In this document: positions 1-8,855 of the stretch, in pieces
Numbering within the stretch: the stretch's first letter is position 1
How the letters are laid out: every line of letters starts with the position of its first letter
From: Aureimonas altamirensis
Lineage (GTDB): Bacteria; Pseudomonadota; Alphaproteobacteria; Rhizobiales; Rhizobiaceae
Length of the DNA: 64,000 bases
Direction: 5' to 3'
Assembly (NCBI RefSeq): GCF_001463885.1
Contig: NZ_BBWQ01000018.1
Location: forward strand, 248,001 to 312,000
The notes under the pieces: generated by a model
Told to the model about the DNA's origin: nothing
Database searches by the model: none
The model's input: only the letters and a program-made list of their open reading frames with translations
Translations under genes and position numbers: made by a program

Positions 1-1
1 C

Positions 2-1219
2 GGCCGGATCGAGGCCGTCGAGGCGGGCGTGGATGCGGAAGCCGGCGAGGTAGTCGACGCCGAAGGACATCTGGTTTCGCCGCCCTTCGTGGATATCCAT
101 TTCCATATGGATGCGACGCTGTCGCTCGGCATTCCGCGCCTGAACCGCAGCGGGACGCTTCTGGAGGGTATCCAGCTCTGGGGCGAGTTGAAACCGCTGT
201 TGACGAAGGACGCGGTCGTGGAGCGGGCCCTGCGCTATTGCGATCTTGCGGTTTCGCAGGGGCTGCTTGCGGTCCGCAGCCATGTCGATGTGTGCGACGA
301 CAGGCTGGTGGGCGTCGAGGCGCTGCTCGAAGTCAAGGATACGGTCCGCGACTATCTGGACCTGCAACTGGTGGCTTTTCCTCAGGACGGCCTGTTCCGC
401 GCTCCCAACGCAGAGGCGAACCTGTTGCGTGCGCTGGACATGGGCGTCGATGTGGTCGGCGGCATCCCGCATTTCGAGCGGACGATGGAAGCCGGCGCCC
501 GGTCGGTTACCCGGCTCTGCGAGATCGCCGCAGAGCGGGGCCTGATGGTGGACCTGCATTGCGACGAGACGGACGACCCCATGTCGCGCCATATCGAGAC
601 CCTGGCAGCGGAAACCGTGCGCCTCGGGCTTCAGGGCAGGGTGGCCGGCTCGCATCTGACCTCCATGCACTCGATGGACAATTACTATGTCTCCAAGTTG
701 CTGCCGTTGATCGCGGAGGCGCAGATCCATTGTGTGCCGAACCCGGTTGCCAACATCGTCCTGCAGGGCCGGCACGACACCTATCCGAAGCGACGCGGCA
801 TGATGCGCGTGCCGGAATTGTGGGCACTGGGTGTCAACGTGGCTTTCGGGCAGGATAGCTGCATGGACCCATGGTACTCGATGGGCAATGCCGACATGCT
901 GGATGTCGCGCATATGGCCGTCCATACCGGGCACCTGACCAGCCGCGACGCTGTCACAAGGTGCTTTGACGCGGTGACGCGCGCCGGGGCATCGGCTTTC
1001 GGGCTGGAGTCCTATGGGCTGGAAAAAGGCTGCAATGCCGATCTGGTCATCCTGGATGCGGCGGACGCCATCGAGGCGGTGCGCCTTCGCAGCCCGCGAC
1101 TGCGTGTCTACCGGCGCGGCAGGCTGATCAGCCGGGCCGAGCCGCGCCGCGCCGAACTGAGCCTGCCCGGCCGACCCGCCATGGTGGCGCCCTCCGCCTA
1201 TGCGCCCCCGGTCGGTTGA
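2..1219 (+). CDS. codA: Cytosine deaminase-like amidohydrolase (5' end cut by window)
   Basis: A metal-dependent deaminase of the CodA family, which hydrolyses the amino group of cytosine or related pyrimidines/purines in the cytoplasm. The frame is open to the first base, so the N-terminus lies outside the window; an internal GTG at 29 is unlikely to be the start because the upstream codons still read as family sequence. Motifs in order: FVDIHFHMD (two metal His), HCDETDD, the conserved SHLTSMH, and FGQDS with the metal Asp. The E. coli enzyme has FGHDD at the last site, so the residue after the metal Asp is Ser instead of Asp314. That position influences substrate choice, so the true substrate may not be cytosine. 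Family call is firm, substrate is not. Confidence 0.75.
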   Translation, partial: GRIEAVEAGVDAEAGEVVDAEGHLVSPPFVDIHFHMDATLSLGIPRLNRSGTLLEGIQLWGELKPLLTKDAVVERALRYCDLAVSQGLLAVRSHVDVCDDRLVGVEALLEVKDTVRDYLDLQLVAFPQDGLFRAPNAEANLLRALDMGVDVVGGIPHFERTMEAGARSVTRLCEIAAERGLMVDLHCDETDDPMSRHIETLAAETVRLGLQGRVAGSHLTSMHSMDNYYVSKLLPLIAEAQIHCVPNPVANIVLQGRHDTYPKRRGMMRVPELWALGVNVAFGQDSCMDPWYSMGNADMLDVAHMAVHTGHLTSRDAVTRCFDAVTRAGASAFGLESYGLEKGCNADLVILDAADAIEAVRLRSPRLRVYRRGRLISRAEPRRAELSLPGRPAMVAPSAYAPPVG

Positions 1220-1223
1220 GCGT

Positions 1224-1679
1224 TCAAGCGTTCAACTGCCACAAGGCGCCATTGAGCAGGCTGGCGAAGGCCACCCACGCGACATAAGGCACGAAGCACC
1301 ATGCGGCACGGCGCTCCACCGTCCACACACGGACGGTGAACGCGACGGCCGCCGCCAGCATTCCAAGAGCGATGCCGAGTGCCGGGCCGAGCAGGTTTGC
1401 GCCGAAGAAAACCGGTGTCCAGATGAAGTTCAGGCCCATCTGCAGGAACCACAGCGTCAGCGCGGGGCGATCCCGCCTGCGCCAGACGAGCCATCCGGCG
1501 ATACCGATGAGCACGTAGAGCACGGTCCAGACGGGCGCGAAGATCCAGTTGGGCGGGTTGAACCACGGCTTCTGCAAGCCCTCATACCACGCGCCGGGCA
1601 CATTGTTGGCGCCGATCAGCAGGCCCCCGCCCACGGCGATCAGCAGGAAGATGGCGAGGGAAAAATACCTGGATGTCAT
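1224..1679 (-). CDS. tspO: TspO/MBR family protein (tryptophan-rich sensory protein)
   Basis: A 151-residue membrane protein of the TspO/peripheral benzodiazepine receptor family, which binds porphyrins and cholesterol-like ligands; in alphaproteobacteria TspO modulates tetrapyrrole and stress responses. About five hydrophobic segments are visible, and the family signature WYEGLQKPWFNPPNWIFAP lies near residues 31-49, with the usual Trp-rich pattern after it. The ATG at 1679 gives the normal family length; a longer open frame upstream is overlap with the opposite gene. It ends four bases from the preceding deaminase stop (convergent) and is divergent from the alpha/beta hydrolase, so it is probably transcribed alone. 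Confidence 0.9.
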   Translation of the reverse strand: MTSRYFSLAIFLLIAVGGGLLIGANNVPGAWYEGLQKPWFNPPNWIFAPVWTVLYVLIGIAGWLVWRRRDRPALTLWFLQMGLNFIWTPVFFGANLLGPALGIALGMLAAAVAFTVRVWTVERRAAWCFVPYVAWVAFASLLNGALWQLNA

Positions 1680-1753
1680 CGGATACCATACTCTGTGCAA
1701 CTCGAATAATCCCCCGGTCGTTTGTCCGGGACCCAGGCAGAAGAGGCGCTCCC

Positions 1754-2572
1754 GTGACGAATTGCAAGATCGCTGAGAAGCCGCTTCTGGTACTGCTGCA
1801 TGCCTTCGGCTCCAGCCGACATGCGTGGCGCGATATCGCCCCGCATTTCGAAGAGACATTCGACATTTTCGCACCCGATCTGCCGGGCTTCGGAAGCGCG
1901 GCCGGGCAGGGCGCGCTGAGCGTCGGCGACACGGTCGCCGCCCTGGCCGGCGACATTGCCGAGCAGGTCGGCGGCGAAGGCTGGATCGTCGCCGGGCACA
2001 GCATGGGCGGCAAGTTCGCCACCATTCTCGCGTCCGGCAAAATCGGCGGCCTTTCGCCGGCGCGGGGCGTTCTTCTATTGGCGGGGTCGCCGCCTTCGCC
2101 GGAGCCGATGGGCGAGGACAGAAGAGCCGAGATGATCGCCTGGGCGGCGGATGGCCACATCGATGAGCGCGAAGCAACCGCGTTCGTTTCGGCCAATGTC
2201 GGCGCGCCCCTGCCGGCAGACGCGGCAAGACTTGCCGTTGCAGACGTCATGGCCAGTTCGGCCGCGGCATGGACGGCGTGGCTGGAATCCGGCAGCAGGG
2301 AAGACTGGTCAAGCCGGGTGGGCGGGCTCGACATGCCCTGTGCGATTCTCGTCGGCACAGAAGATGGCGACCTCGGCGAAGCCGGGCAGAGGGCAACGAA
2401 CATGACCGTCTATAGCGATGCCGAGCTGTCGGTAGAGGAAGGCTGCGGCCATCTCCTGCCGCTGGAGCGGCCCGCCGCGGTGGTGGCCGCCTTGTCGGCG
2501 CTTCAGCGCCGCGCCTGGACCACAGGCGCATCGACCACATCGGATGCATCCGCCGACGCCCGCTCCGCATAG
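1754..2572 (+). CDS. Alpha/beta-fold hydrolase
   Basis: A 272-residue serine hydrolase of the alpha/beta superfamily; the substrate is unknown. Visible landmarks are LLHAFGSSRHAW (oxyanion region), the nucleophile elbow AGHSMGGKF with the catalytic Ser, an acid in the LVGTEDGDL stretch, and a C-terminal GCGHLLPLERP carrying the catalytic His. The GTG start at 1754 was chosen because AAGAGG lies seven bases upstream and the HAFG motif then falls at the usual distance. The gene is divergent from tspO and its 3' end overlaps the convergent transporter gene by about 70 bases. Nothing in the context fixes its role. Confidence 0.82.
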   Translation: MTNCKIAEKPLLVLLHAFGSSRHAWRDIAPHFEETFDIFAPDLPGFGSAAGQGALSVGDTVAALAGDIAEQVGGEGWIVAGHSMGGKFATILASGKIGGLSPARGVLLLAGSPPSPEPMGEDRRAEMIAWAADGHIDEREATAFVSANVGAPLPADAARLAVADVMASSAAAWTAWLESGSREDWSSRVGGLDMPCAILVGTEDGDLGEAGQRATNMTVYSDAELSVEEGCGHLLPLERPAAVVAALSALQRRAWTTGASTTSDASADARSA

Positions 2573-3510
2573 CGCTGCGCCATCCAGGCACAGGCGAATA
2601 GCTGGATCTGATGGAAGAGCATCAGCGGCAAGACCATCATGGCCAGGGCGGGGCCCGGCATCAGGATGCCGGCCATCGGAATGCCCGTCGCCATGCTTTT
2701 CTTGGAGCCGCAGAACACGATGGCGATCTCGTCCGCGCGGCTGAAGCCGAGCTTCCGGCTTGTCCATGTGGTGGCTGCCAGAACGATCAGCAGGATGACG
2801 CAGCACGCCAGCACCGTGAGCGCGAGGTCCTGCCAGCCAATGGTAGACCAGACGCCGGCGTTCATGCCTTCGCTGAAGGCGGCATAGACGACCAGCAGGA
2901 TAGACAGGCGATCCACGAAGGCCGTCAGCGGCCGGTGGCGCGTCAGGAAGGCGCCGATCAGCGGACGCATCGCCTGGCCGGCGGCAAACGGCGCCAGGAT
3001 CTGCAGGGCGATCTTCTGGATCTGGTCTAGGCCGAAGCCCAATCCGCTCGAGTGCATAAGCGCCACCACCAGAAGCGGTGTCACGAGCACTCCGACCAGG
3101 TTGGAGAGCGACGCGCTTGTCAGCGCGGCCGGGACATTGCCCCCGGCGATCGAGGTGAAGGCGATGGAGGATTGTACCGTCGAGGGCAGCAGCGTCAGGA
3201 ACAGGATGCCGGCCACCAGCGGATCGGACATCACCGGCCCCAGCACCAGGACCGCCAATAGGCCAAGCACCGGAAAGACCGCAAAGGTGAACAGGAAGAC
3301 AAGCCCCTGAAGGCGCCAGTGAAGCAGCCCTTGCCAAACGGCCTTTGGCGACAGCCGCGCGCCATACAGGAAGAAGAGCAGGGCGATCGCTCCGTAGACG
3401 ACCCACTCGAAGATCTCTGCCGCCTGCCCCCGTGCCGGTAGGACGACGGCGATGGCCACCGCACCCAGAAGGAGAAGCGTTTGCCGGTCGATGGGAAGGC
3501 GCAGGCGCAT
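2503..3510 (-). CDS. Bile acid:sodium symporter family protein (SLC10A7/YfeH type)
   Basis: A 335-residue polytopic inner-membrane protein of the BASS superfamily, close to the SLC10A7/YfeH branch, presumed to transport an organic anion with sodium. About ten hydrophobic segments are visible. Typical stretches are LFFLYGARLSP near the N-terminus, LLPSTVQSSIAFTS in the first half and FCGSKKSMATGIPMA in the second, matching the discontinuous-helix regions of the family. The start was placed at ATG 3510 (MRLRLPIDRQ), which fits family N-termini; an upstream GTG at 3579 would add 23 residues. The C-terminus overlaps the convergent hydrolase gene. Confidence 0.85.
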   Translation of the reverse strand: MRLRLPIDRQTLLLLGAVAIAVVLPARGQAAEIFEWVVYGAIALLFFLYGARLSPKAVWQGLLHWRLQGLVFLFTFAVFPVLGLLAVLVLGPVMSDPLVAGILFLTLLPSTVQSSIAFTSIAGGNVPAALTSASLSNLVGVLVTPLLVVALMHSSGLGFGLDQIQKIALQILAPFAAGQAMRPLIGAFLTRHRPLTAFVDRLSILLVVYAAFSEGMNAGVWSTIGWQDLALTVLACCVILLIVLAATTWTSRKLGFSRADEIAIVFCGSKKSMATGIPMAGILMPGPALAMMVLPLMLFHQIQLFACAWMAQRYAERASADASDVVDAPVVQARR

Positions 3511-3691
3511 GATAATCCAGCCGATCGTGTCTCTGATAGCAGGCGTAACGATTGGTACACCTATTGCCCCCGCGATCACGTTTCCGTCAAGAGGCCGCGT
3601 ACGATGCGGCGCTGCAGCACGGCATGCTTGGCTGCCTAAGCAACGATCTTGCCGAGCCTGAAACTATTGGTTAACGCAATTTACAAGGGAC

Positions 3692-4870
3692 ATGACATGC
3701 GACTGCACCGGTACCGCCAGGCCGGCTTCAGCAGGGGGTACTGCATTGAGAGGCATCGCAGAACGCGTCGATGCACGTGTCACCGTTCCGTTGGTCGATT
3801 GGTTCCTTAAACCCGATGCGTCGACAGACGCATCCATCGTAGAAGACCTGTTGCGCTCGACATCCGGCGGGGTCGCCGTCGTGATGTTCGGCTGCGTATG
3901 CCTGACGCTGCAGGTTGCGATCTATGCGTATCACAAGCCGGCGCAGGCAATGCCGCTGCTGCTTCTGGTAGCGGCCTCGTCCTCGGCACGAATGGTGGGC
4001 CTGCACCGCGCCCGCCACGGCCTTGCCGCGTCCAACCTGGTTGTCCTGTCGGGCATCGCCTGGGCCTCGACCGTCGGGCTCATCTGCGCGCTCTGCATGC
4101 TGACGGGAGAAATCGTGCTGACGACGGTCGCGGCGCTGACCATGACGGGGTTTGCCTTTACGTCGGCCTATAACAACGCCGGCATACCACGGCTGGCCCG
4201 CACGCAGGTTCTGATCGTCGGTGTGCCGTTTCTGCTGGCCAGCTTGTTTACCGGCATAGCTGAAATGCCGGTCATACTGGCTCTTGGCCCGATCTGGATT
4301 CTGGGGATCATGCATCTCGTGAAGGCGACGCACAAAAGCGTCGCGGCAACCATTACGACGCAGAAGCGCAATGCCTTTCTTGCCATGAACGACGATCTCA
4401 CCGGCCTGGCCAACCGGGTGTCCATTCTCGGTGCCATCGAGAACATGGCACGGGATGCGACGGCCGATGGCCTGCCGGAACGTCCATACGTGCTGTATCT
4501 CGATCTCGACGATTTCAAGCCGATCAATGACAGGTTCGGACACCAGATGGGCGACTTCGTGTTGCGCACCGTCGCAGGCCGCCTGCGCGATGCCGTGGGC
4601 GCATCCGGGCAGATCGGCCGCGTCGGCGGTGACGAGTTCGTCATCGCCCTTTCTCCGGCAACCGCCTGCGAGGCGGCAGAGGTTGCGGCCCGGCTGAGTG
4701 AGGCGGCCCGACTTCCGGTCGATCTTGGCGGCGGCCATAGTGTGCAGATCGGCGCTACCATCGGTGGAGCATCCGTCGGCAGCGCCGGCGTCGATGCTGC
4801 CTTGGCCAGGGCGGATGCGCGCCTGTACGAGGGAAAGCGTCAGGGTGGCGGCGTCAACCGGTTCGATTGA
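3692..4870 (+). CDS. Membrane-anchored GGDEF diguanylate cyclase
   Basis: A predicted diguanylate cyclase making c-di-GMP from two GTP at the inner membrane. Residues ~58-210 hold several hydrophobic segments forming an unassigned membrane sensor region; residues ~228-392 are the GGDEF domain, with DLTGLANR, the metal-site LDLDDF near 270-275 and an intact GGDEF active-site loop at 312-316. The inhibitory I-site RxxD five residues before GGDEF is missing (GASG instead), so product feedback is probably absent. AAGGGA lies only one base before the ATG, which is too close; a TTG at 3746 preceded by AGGGGG is an alternative start. It overlaps the convergent LysR gene by 17 bases. Confidence 0.87.
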   Translation: MTCDCTGTARPASAGGTALRGIAERVDARVTVPLVDWFLKPDASTDASIVEDLLRSTSGGVAVVMFGCVCLTLQVAIYAYHKPAQAMPLLLLVAASSSARMVGLHRARHGLAASNLVVLSGIAWASTVGLICALCMLTGEIVLTTVAALTMTGFAFTSAYNNAGIPRLARTQVLIVGVPFLLASLFTGIAEMPVILALGPIWILGIMHLVKATHKSVAATITTQKRNAFLAMNDDLTGLANRVSILGAIENMARDATADGLPERPYVLYLDLDDFKPINDRFGHQMGDFVLRTVAGRLRDAVGASGQIGRVGGDEFVIALSPATACEAAEVAARLSEAARLPVDLGGGHSVQIGATIGGASVGSAGVDAALARADARLYEGKRQGGGVNRFD

Positions 4871-5762
4871 CGGCGATGCGCGCGGCAAACTCGGCGATGA
4901 AACCGGCCATGAACTCTTCCGCCAGGGGCGCGACCGGGGTGAATGACGGCGTTATGATTGCCCATTCGAACAGGATGGCAGGTCGGAACGGCCGCACGAC
5001 CAACCTTTCCCCGGCATAGTGATCGGCGGTGAACGGGTCCACCAGAGTAATGCCGATGCCCTCGGCCGCCATCCGGCAGGCCATCATGGTGAGGGGTGAT
5101 TCGACCCGAAGCCTGGGCCGGACACGATGTGCGGCGAAGACGCTGGAGATCGTATGCTCGATCAGCGATGGGGCGGCCAGCGTGATGAAATCCTGCTCAT
5201 GCAGATCCGTCGCATGGATTTCGTGTTTCGACGCCAGCGGATGCGAGCGGGGCAAGGCGACGACCGCCTCGAACGGCGGCAGAGGCGTTGTCCTGACGGC
5301 GGTGCTTTGAAACTGCTCGTGGACGACGGCAAGATCGCATTGGCCGGATGAGACCCAATCGAGCGCCAGCGGCGATGTCGGGCCAAGAACGGTGATCTCC
5401 AGCGTCGGCCGCGCTGCCAGAAAGCGCGCCGCGAAGGCCGGCAGGAAGTCCACCGCCAGTGCCGGCAGGCCAGCAATGCGAAGCCGTCCCACCCGGCGCT
5501 CACGCAGGTCCGCCGCCTGCCGCTCGATCCGCTCCAGGCCCTGAAACGACCGTTCGACTTCGCGATAGAGCGTTATCGCATCGCTTGTCGGAACCAGCTT
5601 GCCGCCTCGACGCTCGAACAGCGTCAGTTGCAACCGGTATTCGATGTCCTGGATCAGGCGCGTGACGGCAGGCTGCGTCAAAGACATGAGCTGTGCGGCA
5701 CCGGTTGCCGAGCCTGCAAGGATGACGGCGCGGAACGCCTCGACCTGCCTATGCGTGATCAT
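4854..5762 (-). CDS. LysR-family transcriptional regulator
   Basis: A 302-residue LysR-type regulator: N-terminal winged helix-turn-helix (residues ~1-60, RQVEAFRAVILAGSATGAA then QPAVTRLIQDIE) followed by a periplasmic-binding-protein-like effector domain. It is divergent from the polyamine-type ABC operon that starts at 5860, with 97 bases between the two starts and an inverted repeat in that gap (5785-5820). By the usual LysR arrangement it probably controls that transporter and the flavoenzyme genes behind it; the effector is unknown. Confidence 0.9.
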   Translation of the reverse strand: MITHRQVEAFRAVILAGSATGAAQLMSLTQPAVTRLIQDIEYRLQLTLFERRGGKLVPTSDAITLYREVERSFQGLERIERQAADLRERRVGRLRIAGLPALAVDFLPAFAARFLAARPTLEITVLGPTSPLALDWVSSGQCDLAVVHEQFQSTAVRTTPLPPFEAVVALPRSHPLASKHEIHATDLHEQDFITLAAPSLIEHTISSVFAAHRVRPRLRVESPLTMMACRMAAEGIGITLVDPFTADHYAGERLVVRPFRPAILFEWAIITPSFTPVAPLAEEFMAGFIAEFAARIAVNRTG

Positions 5763-5784
5763 AACATTTCCACATGGAACGACC

Positions 5785-5820
5785 CTAAAATCTGATTTGA
5801 CGTATAGAGCCGAATTTTAG
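5785..5820. promoter_or_regulatory. Inverted repeat in the LysR/ABC divergent promoter
   Basis: CTAAAAT at 5785-5791 is an exact reverse complement of ATTTTAG at 5814-5820, separated by 22 bases that include TTGACG, a possible -35 element toward the ABC operon. AT-rich dyads in such intergenic gaps are typical LysR contacts. The function is inferred from position only. Confidence 0.4.
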
Positions 5821-5859
5821 AACGTTGCCAAGTGACGCAATTCTGAACAGGACGCAACA

Positions 5860-6906
5860 ATGAGCAAACGAGCGCGTACGACCCTCTTCGCCTCCGTGGC
5901 GATTTCCTGCCTGACGATGGCCGGCACCGCCGGCGCCCAGGAAAAAGTGCTGTATGTCGCCGCCTATGGCGGCTCCTACGAGCAGACCATGCGGGAGAAG
6001 GTCTTCCCGAAATTCGAGGCCGAACATAACGTTCGCATCGAGTATCTGGCCGGCAACTCCACCGATACGCTCGCGCGCCTCGTCGCCATGCGCTCCAACC
6101 CCCAGGTCGATGTCGCCATCATGGACGACGGGCCGATGTATCAGGCGCTCGCGCTGGGCCTGTGCCGCGATCTCGACGATGCCCCGGTCTTCGCGGACCT
6201 GTTCGACACGGCCAAGATCGAAGGTAACCAGGCCACCGGTATCGGCGTCGTCGCCACCGGCTTGATGTACAACAAGGACTATTTCGCCGAGCAGGGTTGG
6301 GATGCGCCGACATCGTGGGCCGACCTGCGCGACCCCAAATATGCCGGCAAGCTGATCGTGCCGCCGCTGTCCAACACCTATGGTCTGCACGCGCTGGTGA
6401 TGGAAGCCGAGCTCGACGGCGGTAACGAGCGCAACATCGACCCGGGCTTTGCCGCCTTTGCCGACACGATCGACAGCAATGTCCTGGCTTACGAGCCGTC
6501 ACCCGGCCAGATGACCGCCCTGTTCCAGAGCGGCCAGGCCGTGCTGTCGGTATGGGGTTCGGCGCGCATCAACTCGCTCGCCAACACCGGCTTCCCGGTC
6601 GAGATGGTCTATCCGAAGGAAGGCGCCGTCGCCCTGGGCATCGTGGCTTGCCCCGTTGCCGGCAAGAACCAGCCGGAGGCGCAGGCGCTGATCGAATACA
6701 TGCTCTCGCCCGAGGTGCAGGAAGAGATCGCGCGCGACTACGGCTACGGGCCGGTGAACAAGAACGCCAAGCTGACGGACGAAGAGGCGGTGGGAATCCC
6801 CTACGGACCGGAGCAGGTGGGCAAGCTGCGTGTGATCGACTGGTCTTACGTCAACCCGGTTCGCGAAGAGTGGAACACGCGCTGGACGCGCGAGGTCGAA
6901 GGCTGA
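5860..6906 (+). CDS. ABC transporter substrate-binding protein (PotD/AfuA type)
   Basis: A 348-residue periplasmic solute-binding protein for an ABC importer of the spermidine/putrescine (PotD) class. It begins with a clear signal peptide (basic start, hydrophobic stretch, cleavage likely after GTAGA before QEKVL). The mature part has the class features VAAYGGSYEQTMREKVFPKF and IEYMLSPEVQEEIARDYGYGPVN near the C-terminus. AGGAC precedes the ATG. It is the first gene of a tight operon with an ATPase, two permeases and amine-oxidising flavoenzymes, so its ligand is probably a nitrogen-containing compound rather than iron; polyamine itself is not shown. Confidence 0.88.
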   Translation: MSKRARTTLFASVAISCLTMAGTAGAQEKVLYVAAYGGSYEQTMREKVFPKFEAEHNVRIEYLAGNSTDTLARLVAMRSNPQVDVAIMDDGPMYQALALGLCRDLDDAPVFADLFDTAKIEGNQATGIGVVATGLMYNKDYFAEQGWDAPTSWADLRDPKYAGKLIVPPLSNTYGLHALVMEAELDGGNERNIDPGFAAFADTIDSNVLAYEPSPGQMTALFQSGQAVLSVWGSARINSLANTGFPVEMVYPKEGAVALGIVACPVAGKNQPEAQALIEYMLSPEVQEEIARDYGYGPVNKNAKLTDEEAVGIPYGPEQVGKLRVIDWSYVNPVREEWNTRWTREVEG

Positions 6907-6909
6907 GCC

Positions 6910-7953
6910 ATGAGCTTCCTTGTCCTGGAAAGGCTGACGAAGATCTATGACGGCGTGACTGCCGTGGACGGAATTTCGCTCAGCGTCGAACGCGGCGAGT
7001 TCGTGTCTCTGCTGGGGCCGTCCGGCTGCGGCAAGACAACCACGCTGCAGATGATCGCCGGCTTCGTCGACGTCACATCCGGGCGCATCATGCTGGAGGG
7101 GCGGGACCTGTCTCAGGTTCCGCCCGACCGGCGCGGCCTTGGCATCGTCTTCCAAAGCTATGCGCTGTTTCCGCATATGACCGTTGCCGACAATGTCGGT
7201 TTCGGGCTGGAGATGCGCAAGGTGGGCCGGGCCGAGCGCGACCGCAAGGTGGCCGCGGCACTGGATCTCGTCGGGCTTTCAGGCTTTGCGGAGCGCTATC
7301 CGCGCCGCATGTCCGGTGGCCAGCAGCAGCGCGTCGCGCTGGCGCGGGCCCTGGTGATCGAGCCGAGCCTTCTGCTTCTCGACGAACCCCTGTCGAACCT
7401 CGACGCCAAGCTGCGCGAAGAGATGCAAAGCGAATTGCGCGACATCCAGGAGCGCACGGGGCTGACGACTATCCTCGTGACGCACGACCAGAACGAAGCG
7501 ATGGCACTGTCCGATCGCGTCGTCGTCTTGAACAAGGGACGGATCGAGCAGGTCGGCGCTCCGGAAGCGGCCTACCAGGTACCCGAAACGCGCTTCGTCG
7601 CCAGCTTCCTCGGGCGCACCAACACGCTCGAGGGGCATTCCACCGGAACTTCGGTGTCCCTGAAAGACCAGAACTGGCCGGTGGCCCGGCCCGAATTGAA
7701 GGGCAGGGTGCTGATCACCGTGCGGCCCGAACGGATCGCCTTCAGCGATGGACAGGGGCTGCGGGGCGTTGTGCGCAAGCGCGTTTTCCAGGGCAGCCAA
7801 TGGGCTTTCCAGATCGAGAGCGAGGTCGGCGACGTGTCGGTGATCGCACCGAATGGCGGCAGGGCCTTGCCCGCAGTGTCCGAGCCGGTGCGCCTGACAT
7901 GGGCCGAGGCCGACATGCGGGTGCTGCCCGTGCATGAGGGTGATGCACGATGA
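6910..7953 (+). CDS. ABC transporter ATP-binding protein (PotA type)
   Basis: A 347-residue ATPase energising the adjacent importer. It has Walker A GPSGCGKTT, the Q-loop at VFQSYALFPHMTV, signature MSGGQQQRVALARAL, Walker B LLLLDEPLSNLD and the H-loop VTHDQNEAM, followed from about residue 240 by a C-terminal TOBE-type domain as in PotA/FbpC. The ATG is three bases after the stop of the binding-protein gene, and its own stop overlaps the next start (ATGA), indicating translational coupling. Confidence 0.93.
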   Translation: MSFLVLERLTKIYDGVTAVDGISLSVERGEFVSLLGPSGCGKTTTLQMIAGFVDVTSGRIMLEGRDLSQVPPDRRGLGIVFQSYALFPHMTVADNVGFGLEMRKVGRAERDRKVAAALDLVGLSGFAERYPRRMSGGQQQRVALARALVIEPSLLLLDEPLSNLDAKLREEMQSELRDIQERTGLTTILVTHDQNEAMALSDRVVVLNKGRIEQVGAPEAAYQVPETRFVASFLGRTNTLEGHSTGTSVSLKDQNWPVARPELKGRVLITVRPERIAFSDGQGLRGVVRKRVFQGSQWAFQIESEVGDVSVIAPNGGRALPAVSEPVRLTWAEADMRVLPVHEGDAR

Positions 7954-8855
7954 GCCGCACCGCGACATTGCCGGCGCCCGCCGCCGGTGCTGCCGCCCGC
8001 AGGCGACGCAGCTTCGCTCCGCTGCTGCTGAGCCTGCCGGCCCTTACGGTCGTCGGTACGCTGATCATCGTGCCGCTGGCCATGACGGCGATGCTGTCGC
8101 TGCACTCTTTCGGCATGTATACCGGGGTAACGGACGACGTCTCGCTGGCCAATTACGTCGAGATATTCGGCGACCCGTATTTCCACGACATCTTCCTGCG
8201 GACGTTGCGCATCTCGGCCTTCGTCACCCTGCTGGCCATGCTGATGGGCGCGCCGGAAGCCTACATCCTGCATCGCATGCGGGCGCCCTGGCGCAGCCTG
8301 TTCCTGCTGGTCATGCTGGGCCCGCTGCTTATTTCGGTCGTCGCGCGCACGCTGGGCTGGGCGATGCTGCTCGGCTCCAACGGCATCATCAACCAGGGGC
8401 TGATGGGCATCGGCATTCTCAGCACGCCGCTCAAGTTCATGTATACCGAAACCGGCGTCATCATCGCGCTGGCGCATGTGATGCTGCCCTTCATGGTGAT
8501 CTCCGTCTGGGCCTCGCTGCAGAAGCTTGACCCGCAGGTCGAGAATGCCGCCGTGTCCCTGGGCGCAAAGCCCGGCACCGTCATCCGGCGTGTCGTGCTG
8601 CCGCAGATCATGCCGGGCATCCTGTCTGGCTGCATCATCGTCTTCGCGCTGGCGGCATCGGCCTTCGCGACACCCGCCATCATCGGCGGCCGGCGGCTGA
8701 AGGTGGCAGCGACGCTGGCCTATGACGAGTTCCTGTCGACGCTCAACTGGCCGCTCGGCGCGGCGATCGCGATGCTGCTTCTGGTGGCCATCATCATAAT
8801 CATCGTCGGTTGCAACCGGCTCGTCGAAAGACGCTATGCTGAGGTGTTCGAATGA
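7950..8855 (+). CDS. ABC transporter permease (PotB type)
   Basis: A 301-residue inner-membrane permease with about six hydrophobic segments. The cytoplasmic EAA loop is visible around ENAAVSLGAKPGTVIRRV, where it docks on the ATPase. Together with the next gene it forms the heterodimeric channel of the polyamine-type importer. The start overlaps the ATPase stop by four bases and its stop overlaps the next permease start by four bases. Confidence 0.92.
   Translation: MSRTATLPAPAAGAAARRRRSFAPLLLSLPALTVVGTLIIVPLAMTAMLSLHSFGMYTGVTDDVSLANYVEIFGDPYFHDIFLRTLRISAFVTLLAMLMGAPEAYILHRMRAPWRSLFLLVMLGPLLISVVARTLGWAMLLGSNGIINQGLMGIGILSTPLKFMYTETGVIIALAHVMLPFMVISVWASLQKLDPQVENAAVSLGAKPGTVIRRVVLPQIMPGILSGCIIVFALAASAFATPAIIGGRRLKVAATLAYDEFLSTLNWPLGAAIAMLLLVAIIIIIVGCNRLVERRYAEVFE

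Noticed and set aside
3728-4888. Minus-strand open frame opposite the GGDEF gene
   Set aside because: The plus strand carries an intact GGDEF domain; the minus frame has no domain.
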